Shown: positions 17,463-26,781 of the stretch, piece after piece
Layout of the letters: each line of letters starts with the position of its first letter
How positions within the stretch are numbered: position 1 is the stretch's first letter
Source of the DNA: Desulfuromusa sp.
GTDB taxonomy: Bacteria; Desulfobacterota; Desulfuromonadia; Desulfuromonadales; Geopsychrobacteraceae
DNA: 64,000 nt
Direction of reading: 5' to 3'
NCBI GenBank assembly: GCA_016744595.1
Contig: JADGEB010000006.1
Span: forward strand, 2,498 to 66,497
Translations under genes and position numbers: made by a program
Notes under the pieces: generated by a model
The model's input: the letters and a program-made list of their open reading frames with translations, nothing else
Databases searched by the model: none
Told to the model about the DNA's origin: nothing

Positions 17463-19478
17463 TCAAACAAGCAGCGGAGCAATAACCAATGCGACAACAC
17501 TCATCAGCTTGATGAGAATATTCATGGCAGGACCAGAAGTATCCTTGAAGGGGTCACCAACGGTATCACCGATGACGGCAGCTGCATGTGCATCACTGCC
17601 TTTACCTTCACCTTCGAGCTGACCACTCTCGATATATTTCTTAGCATTATCCCAGGCACCACCACCATTTGACATCATCAGTGCCAACAACACACCGCAT
17701 ACAGTTGCTCCGGCAAGCATACCACCCAGAGCCTCTTTACCAAGAAGAAATCCGATCAAAACCGGGGCAGCAACAGCAATTACACCGGGAAGAATCATTT
17801 CTCTTAAAGCGGCCTTGGCAGAAATATCGACACAGCGTTGGGAATCAGGCTTAACACCCTCTTTACCTTCCAACAGACCTGGAGTTTCACGGAACTGACG
17901 ACGAATTTCATCGACCATCGCCCCAGCAGCTCGTCCAACACTCGTCATGGTCAGTGCACCCATGAAAAATGGCAGAGCACCACCAATCAGCAATCCAATA
18001 ACGACCATTGGATTGATCAGGTTAATAACCTCTAGCTTAACTGTAGTTGCATAGGCTGAAAAAAGCGCCAATGCGGTCAAGGCTGCTGAACCTATGGCAA
18101 ATCCTTTACCAATTGCAGCTGTCGTATTTCCAATTGCATCCAAGCCATCAGTGATTTTTCGTACGTCTGGTCCCAAACCGGCCATTTCAGAGATACCGCC
18201 AGCGTTATCGGCGATTGGACCATAAGCATCAACTGTCATAGTTACACCAACAGTTGCCAACATACCAACGGCTGCAATCCCAATACCGTAGAGGCCAGCA
18301 CAGTAGTTTGCAGTAAAGATACTGATACAGATAATAATAATTGGTAGAGCTGTTGATTCGAGACCTACAGCGAGACCATGAATAATATTCGTGGCTGGAC
18401 CAGTCTTACTTGCCTCGGCGATCCGTGAGACGGGGGCATGTGCAGTATAATACTCTGTAATTTGACCAATAGCGATACCAGCCAAGGTACCAGCCAAGAT
18501 AGCCCAAAAGATTCCAGTACTAAGACCTGCAAACTGAATATAAATGAAAGCAGCAATCAAAAAACCACCAGCAGCAACAAAAGTTGTGTAGTGTAGAGCT
18601 TTGGCTGGATCCATTCCTTTCAGAACTTTCATCGAGCCAATCCCTACAAACGAAAACAGCAACCCAATCATAGCTAGAGCAAGAGGCAACAACATGGCAC
18701 TAGCTTGAACTCCTGCACCAACACCCAGCTTTGCCAACAGTGCCGGACCAGCAGCTGCAGCAATTGCCATTGTTGCGATGATAGAACCAACATATGATTC
18801 AAAAATATCGGCACCCATTCCCGCAGTATCACCAACACAATCACCAACATTGTCAGCAATAACACCTGGGTTACGTGGATCATCTTCAGGAATACCTGCT
18901 TCAACTTTACCAACCAAGTCAGCACCAACGTCAGCAGCCTTGGTATAAATACCACCGCCAACACGGGCAAACAGAGCAATAGAGGATGCTCCCATAGCAA
19001 AGCCGTTGATATATTTGGCTGTGACCGGATCTCCACCGAAAAAGATATAAGCAATGCCTACACCAACCAAGCCGAGAGAAGCAACTGCGAGTCCCATAAC
19101 GGCACCACCGTTAAAAGAGACCTCCAGAGCCTTAGCCTGCCCATCGGCACGAGCAGCTTCGCAGGTTCTAACGTTTGCTCTCGTCGCCGCCTTCATACCG
19201 ATAAAACCACAAGTCATTGAACAGGCAGCACCACCAAGAAAAGCCAGTGCGGTCTGAATGGTCATGGCAGCAGCAATCAGAACAAATACGACAACAATGA
19301 AGATAGCTAGAACCCGGTATTCACGACCAAGAAAAGCCATGGCACCGCTGTGGATATCATCAGAAATCTCACGCATCTTCTCATTACCGACCGGTTGTGC
19401 CTTAACAATGTTGTAGAGCACAATCGCGATCACAAATCCGACTATTCCCAGTATAGGAGCCCACATTTGCAGTTGCAT
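17463..19478 (-). CDS. hppA: Membrane-bound proton/sodium-translocating pyrophosphatase
   Basis: 671 residues with about sixteen membrane helices. It couples hydrolysis of cytoplasmic pyrophosphate to ion pumping. Catalytic motif [11 protein letters not shown], then [19 protein letters not shown], and the C-terminal [15 protein letters not shown] are intact. The motif GNTTAA has alanine where K+-independent enzymes have lysine, marking a K+-dependent subtype; whether it pumps H+ or Na+ cannot be told by eye. GAGGTG precedes the start. Such enzymes save energy in anaerobes by recovering biosynthetic pyrophosphate. Confidence 0.96.
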   Translation of the reverse strand: MQLQMWAPILGIVGFVIAIVLYNIVKAQPVGNEKMREISDDIHSGAMAFLGREYRVLAIFIVVVFVLIAAAMTIQTALAFLGGAACSMTCGFIGMKAATRANVRTCEAARADGQAKALEVSFNGGAVMGLAVASLGLVGVGIAYIFFGGDPVTAKYINGFAMGASSIALFARVGGGIYTKAADVGADLVGKVEAGIPEDDPRNPGVIADNVGDCVGDTAGMGADIFESYVGSIIATMAIAAAAGPALLAKLGVGAGVQASAMLLPLALAMIGLLFSFVGIGSMKVLKGMDPAKALHYTTFVAAGGFLIAAFIYIQFAGLSTGIFWAILAGTLAGIAIGQITEYYTAHAPVSRIAEASKTGPATNIIHGLAVGLESTALPIIIICISIFTANYCAGLYGIGIAAVGMLATVGVTMTVDAYGPIADNAGGISEMAGLGPDVRKITDGLDAIGNTTAAIGKGFAIGSAALTALALFSAYATTVKLEVINLINPMVVIGLLIGGALPFFMGALTMTSVGRAAGAMVDEIRRQFRETPGLLEGKEGVKPDSQRCVDISAKAALREMILPGVIAVAAPVLIGFLLGKEALGGMLAGATVCGVLLALMMSNGGGAWDNAKKYIESGQLEGEGKGSDAHAAAVIGDTVGDPFKDTSGPAMNILIKLMSVVALVIAPLLV

Positions 19479-19510
19479 TCGTTCTTCACCTCTCTGTGTT
19501 TGTGTTAGTA

Positions 19511-20083
19511 CTAATCTAGAAGATTGTAGTTATTGAATAAATTCATTGCCTCAGTCGCACCGCTTGATAATATTTTTTCAACTGCATCAGCAGCGGTATT
19601 AAGTAATTGAGGGAGTAGTTTTTGCTCATTTGCAGAAAATCGACTCAGAACATGCCCAGTCACGTTTCCACGTTCCGGTCGCCCGATACCAACACGCAAC
19701 CGAATAAAATTTTTGCAGCCGAGAACAGCAACAATGTCTCGCAACCCATTGTGACCACCATGGCCACCATCTGCTTTGACCCGTAATCGGCCAAAGGGCA
19801 GATCAAGATCATCGTAGGCTACAATCAAATCCCCCGGTTCAATTCCGAGGGATCGATAAGCAGCATTCACACTCGAACCACTGCAGTTCATAAAGGTCTG
19901 GGGTAAGAGAATGGTGGTTTCACTGGCTATGACCCGGCCAACACCGTAATTCCCTTGATACCCTTTTTTCTTTAATGCTATCCGATAACGCTGTGCAATC
20001 TGTTCTACCACCAGAAATCCAACATTATGCCGGGTTGCTAAATATTTATCACCAGGATTTCCCAGCCCAACCAGTAACTTCAC
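19511..20083 (-). CDS. pth: Peptidyl-tRNA hydrolase
   Basis: About 190 residues. Releases tRNA from prematurely dropped peptidyl-tRNA. Motifs [15 protein letters not shown] with the catalytic His, [23 protein letters not shown] and [12 protein letters not shown] are complete. I place the start at the GTG at 20083 (GGA upstream); a TTG two codons earlier is possible. It follows rplY by 20 bases in the ispE-prs-rplY-pth block. Confidence 0.95.
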   Translation of the reverse strand: MKLLVGLGNPGDKYLATRHNVGFLVVEQIAQRYRIALKKKGYQGNYGVGRVIASETTILLPQTFMNCSGSSVNAAYRSLGIEPGDLIVAYDDLDLPFGRLRVKADGGHGGHNGLRDIVAVLGCKNFIRLRVGIGRPERGNVTGHVLSRFSANEQKLLPQLLNTAADAVEKILSSGATEAMNLFNNYNLLD

Positions 20084-20103
20084 GCTCAATCCAGCCGCAA
20101 AAA

Positions 20104-20760
20104 TTATTCAGCTGCAGCTTCGCCACCTTCAGCAGCAGCCACCTCTCCAGCTTCACCTTCTTCTTCACCCAATTCATCATCTTCAGAAACTTCAACTTCT
20201 TCCTTAATGATACTCAAGGTAAGAACGGTGAAGTTAACATCATGAACAAGATCAATACCTTCTGGAGCCACAACTTCTTCAATATGAATCGTGTCACCAA
20301 TTTCGAGCGCAGTTACATCAATATCGATTGTCTGCGGAACTTCTGTCGGCAGGCAAAGGACTTCAAGCTCATTACGGACTAACTGCAGGGAGCCACCCTC
20401 TTTTTGCCCAACAGCAGTTCCAACAAGGTTAACTGGAACCATAAAGGCCGATTTTTCTTTCAAATTGATGGCATGAAAATCAGCACTGATCATATCACGA
20501 CGTATCGCATGAACATCTACATCTTTCAAGATAACAACCTTACCATCAAGCTCTGGTGCACCCTTCAGGGTAATCAAAGTATTCAAACCAGCCTCACCAG
20601 AGATAGCAACTTCAAGCTCCTTTGGATCAACAACAACAGCTGTTGGTTCAAGGGTTTTGCCATAGACAACTGCAGGCAATCTTCCCGCAGACCTCAGCTT
20701 ACGGGCAACACCTTTGCCGCTTTTCTCACGAATTTCAACATTTAATTCTACTTGAGCCAT
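20104..20760 (-). CDS. rplY: 50S ribosomal protein L25 (CTC form)
   Basis: 218 residues: an N-terminal L25 domain that binds 5S rRNA (RKLRSAGRLPAVVYG) and the C-terminal TL5/CTC domain (FMVPVNLVGTAVGQKEGGSLQ, EVLCLPTEVP), ending in a long Glu/Ala tail. The ATG at 20760 has GGAGGAT upstream. Lies between prs and pth, the usual order. Confidence 0.96.
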   Translation of the reverse strand: MAQVELNVEIREKSGKGVARKLRSAGRLPAVVYGKTLEPTAVVVDPKELEVAISGEAGLNTLITLKGAPELDGKVVILKDVDVHAIRRDMISADFHAINLKEKSAFMVPVNLVGTAVGQKEGGSLQLVRNELEVLCLPTEVPQTIDIDVTALEIGDTIHIEEVVAPEGIDLVHDVNFTVLTLSIIKEEVEVSEDDELGEEEGEAGEVAAAEGGEAAAE

Positions 20761-20800
20761 CTATCTATCCTCCATCAATAAGGAAATTAATCTAGTAATA

Positions 20801-21733
20801 TTATACAAACAGTGAGCTGACAGATTCAGCATTATGGGTACGGCGAATTGCCTCCGCTAATAAATGACTGACTGACAGGCTACGCAATGTATCACACTGT
20901 TCAAGTTTTTCGTGGGTTGGGATCGTATTGGTAATAAAAACTTTCTCCAGTGGGCTTTCCGTGATCCGCTGTAGAGCAGGACCAGAAAGGACGCCGTGGG
21001 TTGCACAGGCGTAGACAACAGCAGCACCCTGTTCCTGCAGAGCAGTTGCAGCAGCACAGAGCGTTCCAGCAGTATCGATCATGTCATCAATAATGACGCA
21101 ACTTTTACCTTTCACATCACCGATAATGTGCATAACCTCAGAAACATTTGGTCCACTACGTCGTTTGTCAATAATAGCCAGTCCGGCATGCAGACGTTTT
21201 GCAAATGCTCTAGCACGTTCAGTACCGCCAGCATCAGGAGAAACGACAATAAGTTCACTCAAGTTCTTATGCCTGATTTCTTCCAACATGACCGGTGCTG
21301 CGTAAAGATGATCGACCGGAATATCAAAAAAACCCTGAATTTGTCCCGCATGCAGATCCATTGTCAACAGCCGGTCAATCCCGGCAACTGACATCAGGTC
21401 AGCAACTAATTTTGCTGTAATGGGAGCCCGTGGAGCAACCTTACGATCTTGTCTTGCATATCCAAAGTAAGGAACCACCGCATTGATTCGTGCTGCGGAC
21501 GCCCGCTTGAGGGCATCAACCATAACCAGCAGTTCCATCAGATTGTGATTGGCAGGTGAAGATGTTGATTGTATCACGTAGACATCACGACCACGAACAT
21601 TTTCACCAACCTCAACCATCACCTCACCATCAGAAAAAGTTCTGACCTTGGCATTCCCCAGAGAAACATTCAAATGCTGACAAATATCATTTGCCAACGG
21701 CTGATTTGAGTTACCGGCAAAGACTTTAATCAT
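20801..21733 (-). CDS. prs: Ribose-phosphate pyrophosphokinase
   Basis: 310 residues from the internal ATG at 21733 (a GTG two codons upstream is the alternative). Makes PRPP from ribose 5-phosphate and ATP for nucleotide, His and Trp synthesis. Motifs [27 protein letters not shown], the [11 protein letters not shown] metal site, and the PRPP loop [13 protein letters not shown] are intact. First protein gene after tRNA-Gln and ispE on the minus strand. Confidence 0.97.
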   Translation of the reverse strand: MIKVFAGNSNQPLANDICQHLNVSLGNAKVRTFSDGEVMVEVGENVRGRDVYVIQSTSSPANHNLMELLVMVDALKRASAARINAVVPYFGYARQDRKVAPRAPITAKLVADLMSVAGIDRLLTMDLHAGQIQGFFDIPVDHLYAAPVMLEEIRHKNLSELIVVSPDAGGTERARAFAKRLHAGLAIIDKRRSGPNVSEVMHIIGDVKGKSCVIIDDMIDTAGTLCAAATALQEQGAAVVYACATHGVLSGPALQRITESPLEKVFITNTIPTHEKLEQCDTLRSLSVSHLLAEAIRRTHNAESVSSLFV

Positions 21734-21739
21734 CCCCAC

Positions 21740-22078
21740 GGATTATATCCCTTTTCTGGCTGGAAGAACGCAAAATGGTTGAACCATGCCAGCTGCACAA
21801 TTCAACCAACTCTGATTTTCGGATCCCACTGCTACCACAACCATCTCTGCCCACTAGTCAAATCTTGTACAGCGTTCATTCTGCCTCAATCCACTTAAGA
21901 GGTCAGTTTGATTTAAAATGGCTGGGGCGCCAGGGATCGCCCACTTTGTCACCGCCATCCTGTCGGCTCCTGCGTCGGCTCCCCTACACTCGCTAACGCG
22001 GACTTCCTGTCCGCTTTTCTGACATTAAGCCAGCGCTCGCTCCGCTTCGATCCCTTGAGAGATCAATTTAATTTAAAA
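21740..22078. other. Intergenic region between prs and tRNA-Gln
   Basis: 339 bases without a convincing gene. It contains the relic tRNA-Gln 3' end (21890-21939) and, between 21940 and 22070, GC-rich sequence with repeated GTCGGCTCC and a small CGGAC/GTCCG stem (CGCGGACTTCCTGTCCGC). It looks like debris of duplication or insertion at the tRNA. Confidence 0.5.
21890..21939 (-). repeat. Relic duplicate of the tRNA-Gln 3' end and its downstream flank
   Basis: The 29 bases 21911-21939 are identical to 22071-22099, which cover the 3' end (CCA, acceptor strand and part of the T arm) of tRNA-Gln plus eight flanking bases; weaker similarity extends about 20 bases further. The copies are direct repeats exactly 160 bases apart. 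Such duplication of a tRNA 3' end is what a tRNA-targeting integrase leaves, or it may be a decayed tandem tRNA gene. Confidence 0.6.
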
Positions 22079-22153
22079 TGGCTGGGGCGCCAGGGATCGA
22101 ACCTGGGAATGCTGGAATCAAAATCCAGTGCCTTACCGCTTGGCGACGCCCCA
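22079..22153 (-). tRNA. tRNA-Gln (anticodon UUG)
   Basis: 75 bases on the minus strand. Acceptor TGGGGCG pairs with CGCCCCA, discriminator G and an encoded CCA. The anticodon stem CTGGA/TCCAG encloses the loop TTTTGAT, giving anticodon TTG. The T arm contains GGTTCGATCCC. Lies between ispE and prs. Confidence 0.96.
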
Positions 22154-22252
22154 TTATCATTCTATTCTTTATGTACTAACTGTATCAAACGAACCGGCAG
22201 GTTTTACCCAAGTTCTTCTCTTCTGTCAACCTTCAATTAACCGTAACAGTTG

Positions 22253-23098
22253 TCAAACAGGCCGAACCGGGCACACCAGCCAATCTTTTTCTACCAACAA
22301 TTCACTAGCTGCTTTACTTGCTGCCGCAAAATCGGGATAAACTCCAAACACAGTCGCTCCACTACCCGACATCAAAGCACCAAGCGCCCCCTGATCGAGT
22401 AACTGTTGCTTAATTTCAGCTATGAGCGAAAACTGCTGCAAGGTAACCGATTCCAGATCGTTATGCAACGCAGCACAAAGATCACCCCTAGTCACAACAG
22501 AAAACCTTGGAAGGTTAGCCAGTTCACCCCCTTTTGTCAACTGTAAACTTTGGTAAACATCTGCGGTAGAAACTGCTATTCCGGGGTTAACAAGAAGGTA
22601 AGCAACATTGGGCAAAACTGGTAGAGGCTTAAGCTCAGTCCCTATTCCAGTTGCCCAAGCGGGCTGTTGAAATATAAAAAAAGGAACATCCGCTCCCAAA
22701 CGACTCCCCATGCCCAGAAGTTGCTTATCATCAAGATCCAATTCCAGCAATTCGTTCAATCCAAGCAACACAGTTGCTGCATCGGAAGAACCACCTCCCA
22801 AACCAGCAGCAACAGGTATCCTTTTATTAATTACAATATTGACCCCGAGATCAATATGGGTCTCCTGAAAAAACAACTTAGCTGCCTGTGCAACAATATT
22901 CTCTTCTCCCTCCGCCAATTGAATCTCAGGGCAAACAACACGTACCCCCGATGGTCCACCCAGCGTTATTCCGATGTCGTCGCATAGATCAACCCGCTGC
23001 ATTGCCATCGCAAGTTCATGATACCCATTTTCAAGCCGACCTAATATATGTAGACAAAGATTAATTTTTGCCGGTGCCTTAAATTTTTTTGTCAACAT
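22253..23098 (-). CDS. ispE: 4-diphosphocytidyl-2-C-methyl-D-erythritol kinase
   Basis: 281 residues from the ATG at 23098 (GAGGAG upstream). It phosphorylates CDP-methylerythritol in the MEP route to isoprenoids, so this organism uses the non-mevalonate pathway. GHMP kinase motifs: APAKINLCLHI near the start, the ATP loop PVAAGLGGGSSDAA, and LMSGSGATVFG near the end. The frame is open upstream for another 66 codons with hydrophobic content, but no ribosome-binding site or homology supports an earlier start. Confidence 0.96.
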   Translation of the reverse strand: MLTKKFKAPAKINLCLHILGRLENGYHELAMAMQRVDLCDDIGITLGGPSGVRVVCPEIQLAEGEENIVAQAAKLFFQETHIDLGVNIVINKRIPVAAGLGGGSSDAATVLLGLNELLELDLDDKQLLGMGSRLGADVPFFIFQQPAWATGIGTELKPLPVLPNVAYLLVNPGIAVSTADVYQSLQLTKGGELANLPRFSVVTRGDLCAALHNDLESVTLQQFSLIAEIKQQLLDQGALGALMSGSGATVFGVYPDFAAASKAASELLVEKDWLVCPVRPV

Positions 23099-23304
23099 CC
23101 ACCTACTCCTCGACCAACAATTCAGGTATTGCACTCTTAACCAAGCGATCATTACTGTCAAGCCATTTAGACTGAGTAAAACACGACCAGCCAAACAAAC
23201 CACAGTAATCACATCAACAATATAATTGAGTTCTAGCACCCAACTTGCAACTCCAAGAAAGGCAACTATTGACCACTGGTGGCTAAATATGGCCACACCA
23301 AGAC

Positions 23305-23321
23305 TTCAGGATCACCCTGAA
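23305..23321. promoter_or_regulatory. Candidate enhancer-binding-protein site
   Basis: Inverted repeat TTCAGG-N5-CCTGAA, centred about 100 bases upstream of the predicted sigma54 start site, a usual distance for an activator of the NtrC/DctD class. Confidence 0.4.
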
Positions 23322-23390
23322 ATAACAGGCAAAACATCCAATAGCACACCATTCATGCAAATCTTTGAGAAAATAACAGGATTATAAAAG

Positions 23391-23405
23391 TGGCACTATA
23401 CTTGC
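23391..23405 (+). promoter_or_regulatory. Sigma54 (RpoN) promoter of the TRAP transporter
   Basis: TGGCAC-N5-TTGC with the invariant GG and GC exactly ten bases apart, matching the -24/-12 consensus. Transcription would start near 23416, giving a leader of about 190 bases before the binding-protein gene. Confidence 0.75.
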
Positions 23406-23609
23406 GATAAGAATGCTGTTACTTCAAAACAGCACAAACAACTTTTCACATTAATTTTTTCAGCTTTATGTGGTGGACATACCGTCATTTTAAAGTAAAA
23501 CTAGAAGTTTGGATGTACAGCAGTTTTTTTGTCAGAGAAGCAATCCCGCGATCTGACTTTTTATTGTAGCATTACTATATTATCAACCCACACCAAGGAG
23601 AATGTAAAA

Positions 23610-24572
23610 ATGAAACAAGTTATTAAAGTTTTGTCGCTACTTATTGTAGCAGCCGTTGCTTTCAGCGTTCCAGCTTTCGCCAAGAAAGATCGTATTGTTT
23701 TTGGCGGTGGCCCTGCTGGTGGCACCTTCCAAACTGTTGCCAACGCCATCCAGGTTTATGCTCCGGTCAAAGCAATTGATTCAATCAGCGTCAAAGCACA
23801 ATCCTCAGCTGGCTCGGTAGAAAACCTGCGTAAAGTTAACTCAGGCAAAATGGACTTCGCCACTGTCTACTCTGGTCACGTTTACCTCGGTGCTAATGGT
23901 ATGATGAAAAATGATACCAAAAAATACACCGATGTCCGTGCAGTCTCCTTTCTCTATGGTGCCCCAGCACAGCTGGTCGTCAAAAAAAGTTCTGGCATAA
24001 AGTCGGTTAAAGATCTGGTCGGTAAAAAAGTCGGTGTTGGTAACGCTGGCTCCGGTGCATTTGCTAACTGTGAGCTATTTTTCAGCCATATGGGCGTTTG
24101 GGACAAAATTGAGCGCAACGCTATGGGTTACAACGATGCTGCCGCAGCCTTCGGTAACAACCAACTTGATGCCTTTTGGCTCTTTACTGCATTCCCATCA
24201 GGCGCTGTCATCATGGCTGCCCAGACCAACGATATTGCAATGATCGACCTTGGTGCTGATGCAGAAGCCTCCGGTTTCTTCAAAAAATACCCTTACTTTG
24301 GAAAACTTGCTGTTCCTGCAGGCACTTACAAAGGTGTCGACACCGACACTCCAGCATTTCAGGATTCAGCTCTTTGGGTAGCCAACAAAGATGTTTCTGA
24401 TGATGTTGTTTACAAGCTTCTCTCTGCAATCTACACCCCTGAAGGCCTTGCTCACATGGTTTCTCAAAAGAAAACCTTCAAGGCCATGTCAGTCGCTAAG
24501 GGTGCTGATGGTATCGTAACTCCAATGCACCCAGGTGCAATCAAGTTCTGGAAAGAAAAAGGCGTTCTCTAA
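23610..24572 (+). CDS. TAXI-family TRAP transporter solute-binding protein
   Basis: 320 residues from the ATG at 23610 (AAGGAG upstream). A signal peptide ends at PAFA. The mature protein has the TAXI pattern: FGGGPAGGTFQTVANAI, AGSVENLRKVNSGKMDFA, VSFLYGAPAQLVV, VGVGNAGSGAF. It captures a small organic anion in the periplasm and passes it to the TRAP permease encoded next. A terminator-like hairpin separates the two genes, which would give more binding protein than permease. The substrate is not predictable from sequence; glutamate, other amino acids or dicarboxylates are known for the family. Confidence 0.93.
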   Translation: MKQVIKVLSLLIVAAVAFSVPAFAKKDRIVFGGGPAGGTFQTVANAIQVYAPVKAIDSISVKAQSSAGSVENLRKVNSGKMDFATVYSGHVYLGANGMMKNDTKKYTDVRAVSFLYGAPAQLVVKKSSGIKSVKDLVGKKVGVGNAGSGAFANCELFFSHMGVWDKIERNAMGYNDAAAAFGNNQLDAFWLFTAFPSGAVIMAAQTNDIAMIDLGADAEASGFFKKYPYFGKLAVPAGTYKGVDTDTPAFQDSALWVANKDVSDDVVYKLLSAIYTPEGLAHMVSQKKTFKAMSVAKGADGIVTPMHPGAIKFWKEKGVL

Positions 24573-24598
24573 GCCACTTTCTTGATTTGTTGTTCATT

Positions 24599-24625
24599 CG
24601 GGGCAGGGCAAACTGCCCTGCCCCG
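24599..24625 (+). terminator. Intergenic hairpin between TRAP binding protein and permease
   Basis: Perfect 11-base arms (CGGGGCAGGGC/GCCCTGCCCCG) with a 5-base loop followed by ATATTTTTGT. It probably acts as a partial terminator or mRNA-protecting stem that sets the ratio of binding protein to permease. Confidence 0.8.
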
Positions 24626-24742
24626 ATATTTTTGTCTACTTGCGTAGCAGGCAATAGTGAATAAACCCACATAACCAATTTATTAACTATTCCGTGTTCC
24701 CCAGTAATAAACTTTACTCATCAACGAGAACAGAGGTTTCCA

Positions 24743-26473
24743 GTGTATAATGAATTAAATAAAATTGAGCAGATCTTCTTTGATATCTGCGCCCTCTTCC
24801 TGCTGTTATTTTACTCCTATGCTGCAGTGATATCTCCTGCATCAACTCAGTTTCACCGAGGTATTTACGTCATTATTACCTACATTCTGGTATTCCTCTT
24901 ATACAAATGTAAATCAACGTTGATGCGGGTTGTCGACTATCTTCTGATCGCCGCTTCAATCGTAACGATAGCTTACTGGATGTTCAATTTTGAAGCGATC
25001 AACTACCGAACCGGTGCTGAAACAACTCTGGATATGGTCATGGCCGTTGCTGGCGTACTGATCAGTATTGAGCTGGCTCGGCGCGTGGTTGGATCCGTCT
25101 TTGTTATTATCGGCGTTGTCATGCTTGCCTATGGTGTATACGGCGACTCTATGCCTGACCTCATCTCACATGCCGGGGCAACCTTTCCGGAACTTTGTGT
25201 TTCTATTTTTTATAAGAGTGACGGTATCTTCGGCATTATGGCTAATGTTCTGGCTACCTACATTATCCTCTTTGTTCTGTTCGGCGCATATTTGGAAAAA
25301 TGTGGCGCACAGAAATTCTTTATCGATTTTCCTTTGGCTGCTGTTGGGCATAAAATTGGGGGGCCAGGCAAAGTTGCTGTTATCGCTTCCGGCCTATTCG
25401 GTTCGATCTCAGGCAGTGCCATCGCAAACGTCGTTTCAACCGGAGCTTTCACTATCCCGATGATGAAAAAAGCCGGTTTCAAGCCACATGTTGCTGGCGG
25501 TATTGAGCCAGCAGCTTCAATAGGTGGGATGTTTATGCCACCCATTATGGGAGCAGGCGGCTTCATCATGGCAGAACTGACAGGGCTTCCTTATTCGAGA
25601 ATCATGCTCGTCGCACTATTCCCTGCTTTTATGTATTTTTTCAGCGTTTTTGTCATGGTTCACTACGTAGCCAAAAAAGACAATGTTGTTGGCGACAGAT
25701 CAGAGCATAGCGCCATGGAAATCTTCAAAAAAGAGTGGTTCTACACAATTCCTCTCGTCACCATCACTATATTTATGCTTTACGGCTACTCACCCGGATA
25801 TTCTGCTATCCTCGGGTTAATCTCCTGCATTGCCATTTCATGGGTGCGAAAAGAGACCCGGATTGGACCTAAAGAATTCCTGGAAGCAGCTCGTAACGGC
25901 ACTGAAAGTAGTCTCAAGATAGGTGCAACAGTGGGTGTTATCGGTATTATTATCGGCGTCCTGACCTACAGCGGACTAGTTTTAACTTTTGCTGATATAG
26001 TCATCAACCTTGCCGGGGGCTCACTGGTTATGACCATTCTGCTGATTGCCTTGGCCTCACTGGTTCTCGGCATGGGAGTTCCAGTCACAGCAGCTTATTT
26101 AATTACTGCCGTCGTTGCCGTGCCGGCTCTGACTCACTTAGGTGTAAATGAGCTTGCTTCACACATGATTGTTTACTGGTTATCCCAAGATTCCAACATC
26201 ACACCACCTGTTTGTATTGCAGCATTTGCCGGTGCCACAATCGCCGGAGCTAATATGTGGAAAACCGCTTTTTCCGCCTTTAAGTTTGCCAAGTTTCTCT
26301 ACCTTGGCCCACTGCTGTTTGGTTTTGTTCCTGGTTTCTCTCTGAATGGATCATCGACAGATATTATTAAGGCATTTATCTTTATCCTGTTTGGTACCTG
26401 GCTCTATTCATATATTCTCAGTGGTATCTGGATGAAAACCTGGCTAGGCTTTGGCAAAAACAAAGCTGCATAA
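24743..26473 (+). CDS. TRAP transporter permease, fused small and large subunits (DctQM-type)
   Basis: 576 residues, starting at a GTG (24743) with AGAGG six bases upstream. Hydrophobic throughout: about four helices of the small-subunit part, then the large-subunit part with IELARRVVGSVFVIIGV, ASGLFGSISGSAIANVVSTGAFTIP, EPAASIGGMFMPPIMGAGGF and the late GMGVPVTAAYLI. It imports substrate with a Na+ or H+ gradient, fed by the TAXI protein encoded upstream. Confidence 0.93.
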   Translation: MYNELNKIEQIFFDICALFLLLFYSYAAVISPASTQFHRGIYVIITYILVFLLYKCKSTLMRVVDYLLIAASIVTIAYWMFNFEAINYRTGAETTLDMVMAVAGVLISIELARRVVGSVFVIIGVVMLAYGVYGDSMPDLISHAGATFPELCVSIFYKSDGIFGIMANVLATYIILFVLFGAYLEKCGAQKFFIDFPLAAVGHKIGGPGKVAVIASGLFGSISGSAIANVVSTGAFTIPMMKKAGFKPHVAGGIEPAASIGGMFMPPIMGAGGFIMAELTGLPYSRIMLVALFPAFMYFFSVFVMVHYVAKKDNVVGDRSEHSAMEIFKKEWFYTIPLVTITIFMLYGYSPGYSAILGLISCIAISWVRKETRIGPKEFLEAARNGTESSLKIGATVGVIGIIIGVLTYSGLVLTFADIVINLAGGSLVMTILLIALASLVLGMGVPVTAAYLITAVVAVPALTHLGVNELASHMIVYWLSQDSNITPPVCIAAFAGATIAGANMWKTAFSAFKFAKFLYLGPLLFGFVPGFSLNGSSTDIIKAFIFILFGTWLYSYILSGIWMKTWLGFGKNKAA

Positions 26474-26489
26474 CCCATATCTTCAAAGA

Positions 26490-26531
26490 CAAAAAAAGAC
26501 CTCTCGTTATTAATTGAGAGGTCTTTTTTTG
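26490..26531 (+). terminator. Intrinsic terminator of the TRAP operon
   Basis: Perfect 16-base inverted repeat (core AGACCTCTC/GAGAGGTCT) with a 10-base loop, A-run before and T-run after; bidirectional, so it may also stop the small gene at 26555 on the other strand. Confidence 0.9.
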
Positions 26532-26554
26532 TTACTGTTTTTCAACCAGCCTAT

Positions 26555-26680
26555 TTAATTTTCACTCGGAGATTCCTCGGCCTTCTCTTCCTGTTTACGC
26601 TTATTTTTTTCTTCTTTTTTTGCTTTCTTGGCAATTTCTTTCTGACGTTTTTCAAAGCCGTAATTTGGTTTTTTAGCCAT
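26555..26680 (-). CDS. 41-residue lysine-rich conserved small protein
   Basis: The ATG at 26680 has AAGGA eight bases upstream. The protein starts MAKKPNYGFEKRQKEIAKK and continues as a highly charged Lys/Glu helix ending ESPSEN. Small proteins with this N-terminus occur widely in proteobacteria, usually unannotated because of size. No function is known to me; the composition suggests a nucleic-acid or ribosome-associated peptide. It lies between the TRAP terminator and rhlE. Confidence 0.75.
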   Translation of the reverse strand: MAKKPNYGFEKRQKEIAKKAKKEEKNKRKQEEKAEESPSEN

Positions 26681-26781
26681 CTGAACATCCTTTCCAACAG
26701 TTAATTACAAAACATTTAAACAAAATTGATTATTGAGGACTCAATAAACTGCCGTATGGTTTCTCATCACCGCCATAGAGA

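Larger units (their letters stand above)
23099..23609. other. Gene-free region between ispE and the TRAP transporter
   Basis: 511 bases. The left part is the ispE promoter side. The right part holds an inverted repeat (23305-23321), a sigma54 promoter (23391-23405) and a leader of about 190 bases starting with a small hairpin (TGCTGTT/AACAGCA, 23414-23434). No gene seen. Confidence 0.6.

Noticed and set aside
21775-21996. Open frame between prs and tRNA-Gln
   Set aside because: It reads through the relic tRNA sequence and repeat debris; no protein motif.
23099-23296. Open frame upstream of ispE encoding a hydrophobic stretch, as a separate or extended membrane protein
   Set aside because: It continues into ispE without a stop, begins at a GTG with no ribosome-binding site, and ispE has a good start at 23098.
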